A stretch of DNA of 64,000 nucleotides from Reticulitermes speratus (Eukaryota > Arthropoda > Insecta > Blattodea > Rhinotermitidae): NCBI GenBank assembly GCA_021186555.1, contig JAJKFL010000237.1:41069258-41133257 (forward strand). The letters are read 5' to 3'. Positions 63,901-64,000 of this stretch are shown here, one piece after another (positions within the stretch are counted from its first letter, which is position 1; each line of letters opens with the position of its first letter). The notes beneath the pieces are model-generated. The model saw only the letters and a list, made by a program, of their open reading frames with translations, was not told where the DNA came from and did no database searches. A program made the position numbers and the translations under genes.

Positions 63901-64000
63901 AGGTAGGTCCCGTTTTACGACGGCCCATTTTACGACTTTTCACATTAACGACTGTTTCAAAATATTACCTTAAATATTAGTACATACTTGAAAAAATTTT
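63901..64000 (+). mobile_element. possible Tigger-like element entering the window edge
   Basis: 'CAGGTAGGTCCCGTTTTACG' with following 'TTTTACGAC' repeats looks like a Tc1/mariner-type terminus. The other end lies outside the window. Confidence 0.35.

Overview
This window looks like a gene-poor piece of an insect genome, probably a large hemimetabolous one of cockroach or termite type. The evidence is several tRNA-headed SINE families with intact target-site duplications (TSDs), eukaryotic splice signals, non-LTR reverse-transcriptase remains, MITEs and many tandem arrays. The order-level assignment is inference from the style of the repeats; I could not run a search. Nothing bacterial or viral is seen.

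Host coding content is very small. On the minus strand there is a leucine-rich-repeat (LRR) gene fragment: one clean exon at 15569-15724 and a second at 10958-11117. The second exon's 3' end and splice donor have been copied into six 102-bp tandem units (10401-11012). A possible 5' end of a secreted-protein gene lies on the minus strand at 53705-53926 (TATA box, ATG in good context, signal-peptide-like start, splice donor), and a weaker exon candidate lies at 36812-36958. I cannot join these into one gene because the exon phases do not fit directly.

Most of the window is repeats. I named the families locally. SINE-A: head 'GGCGCAGTTGGTTAAGGC', B box 'GGTTCGATTCC'. SINE-B and B2: share a head and have different bodies. 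SINE-C, C2 and C3: 'GATAGCTCAGTCGGTATAG'. SINE-D and D2: 'CCATGGCTCAGGCGGTTAG'. SINE-E: 'CTAGTGGTTAGCGTGC', with a TTA tail. Family F is a foldback element with arms containing 'CCGACGTTTCGGGACAAC'. A 114-bp tandem repeat recurs in five arrays with conserved flanks ending at TTAACCCT. One hAT-like and one Tigger/pogo-like MITE are complete.

Layout: 0-9 kb holds SINEs, an RT remnant, foldbacks, the first 114-bp array and a 700-bp palindrome with hammerhead-ribozyme-like motifs. 9-17 kb holds the LRR exons with 22-, 102-, 25- and 114-bp arrays. 18-19 kb is a tandem hammerhead-type element. 20-26 kb holds a 20-bp array and a 91-bp satellite. 26-40 kb holds SINEs, foldbacks and 44-, 29-, 114- and 46-bp arrays. 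40.2-49.5 kb is a large 91-bp satellite in the opposite orientation. 50-64 kb holds an RT 3' end with a 39-bp array, SINEs, another 114-bp array, MITEs and nested SINEs.

The strongest observations are these. (1) Eight short motifs with a complete hammerhead-type core lie in dispersed foldback or tandem elements. (2) Both 91-bp satellites begin inside a SINE-D head, and the larger one also ends in a SINE-D2 tail, so each looks like a SINE expanded from within. (3) The LRR exon array offers six splice donors spaced by a multiple of three. (4) SINE-B2 copies sit in the B-box region of other tRNA-derived SINEs.
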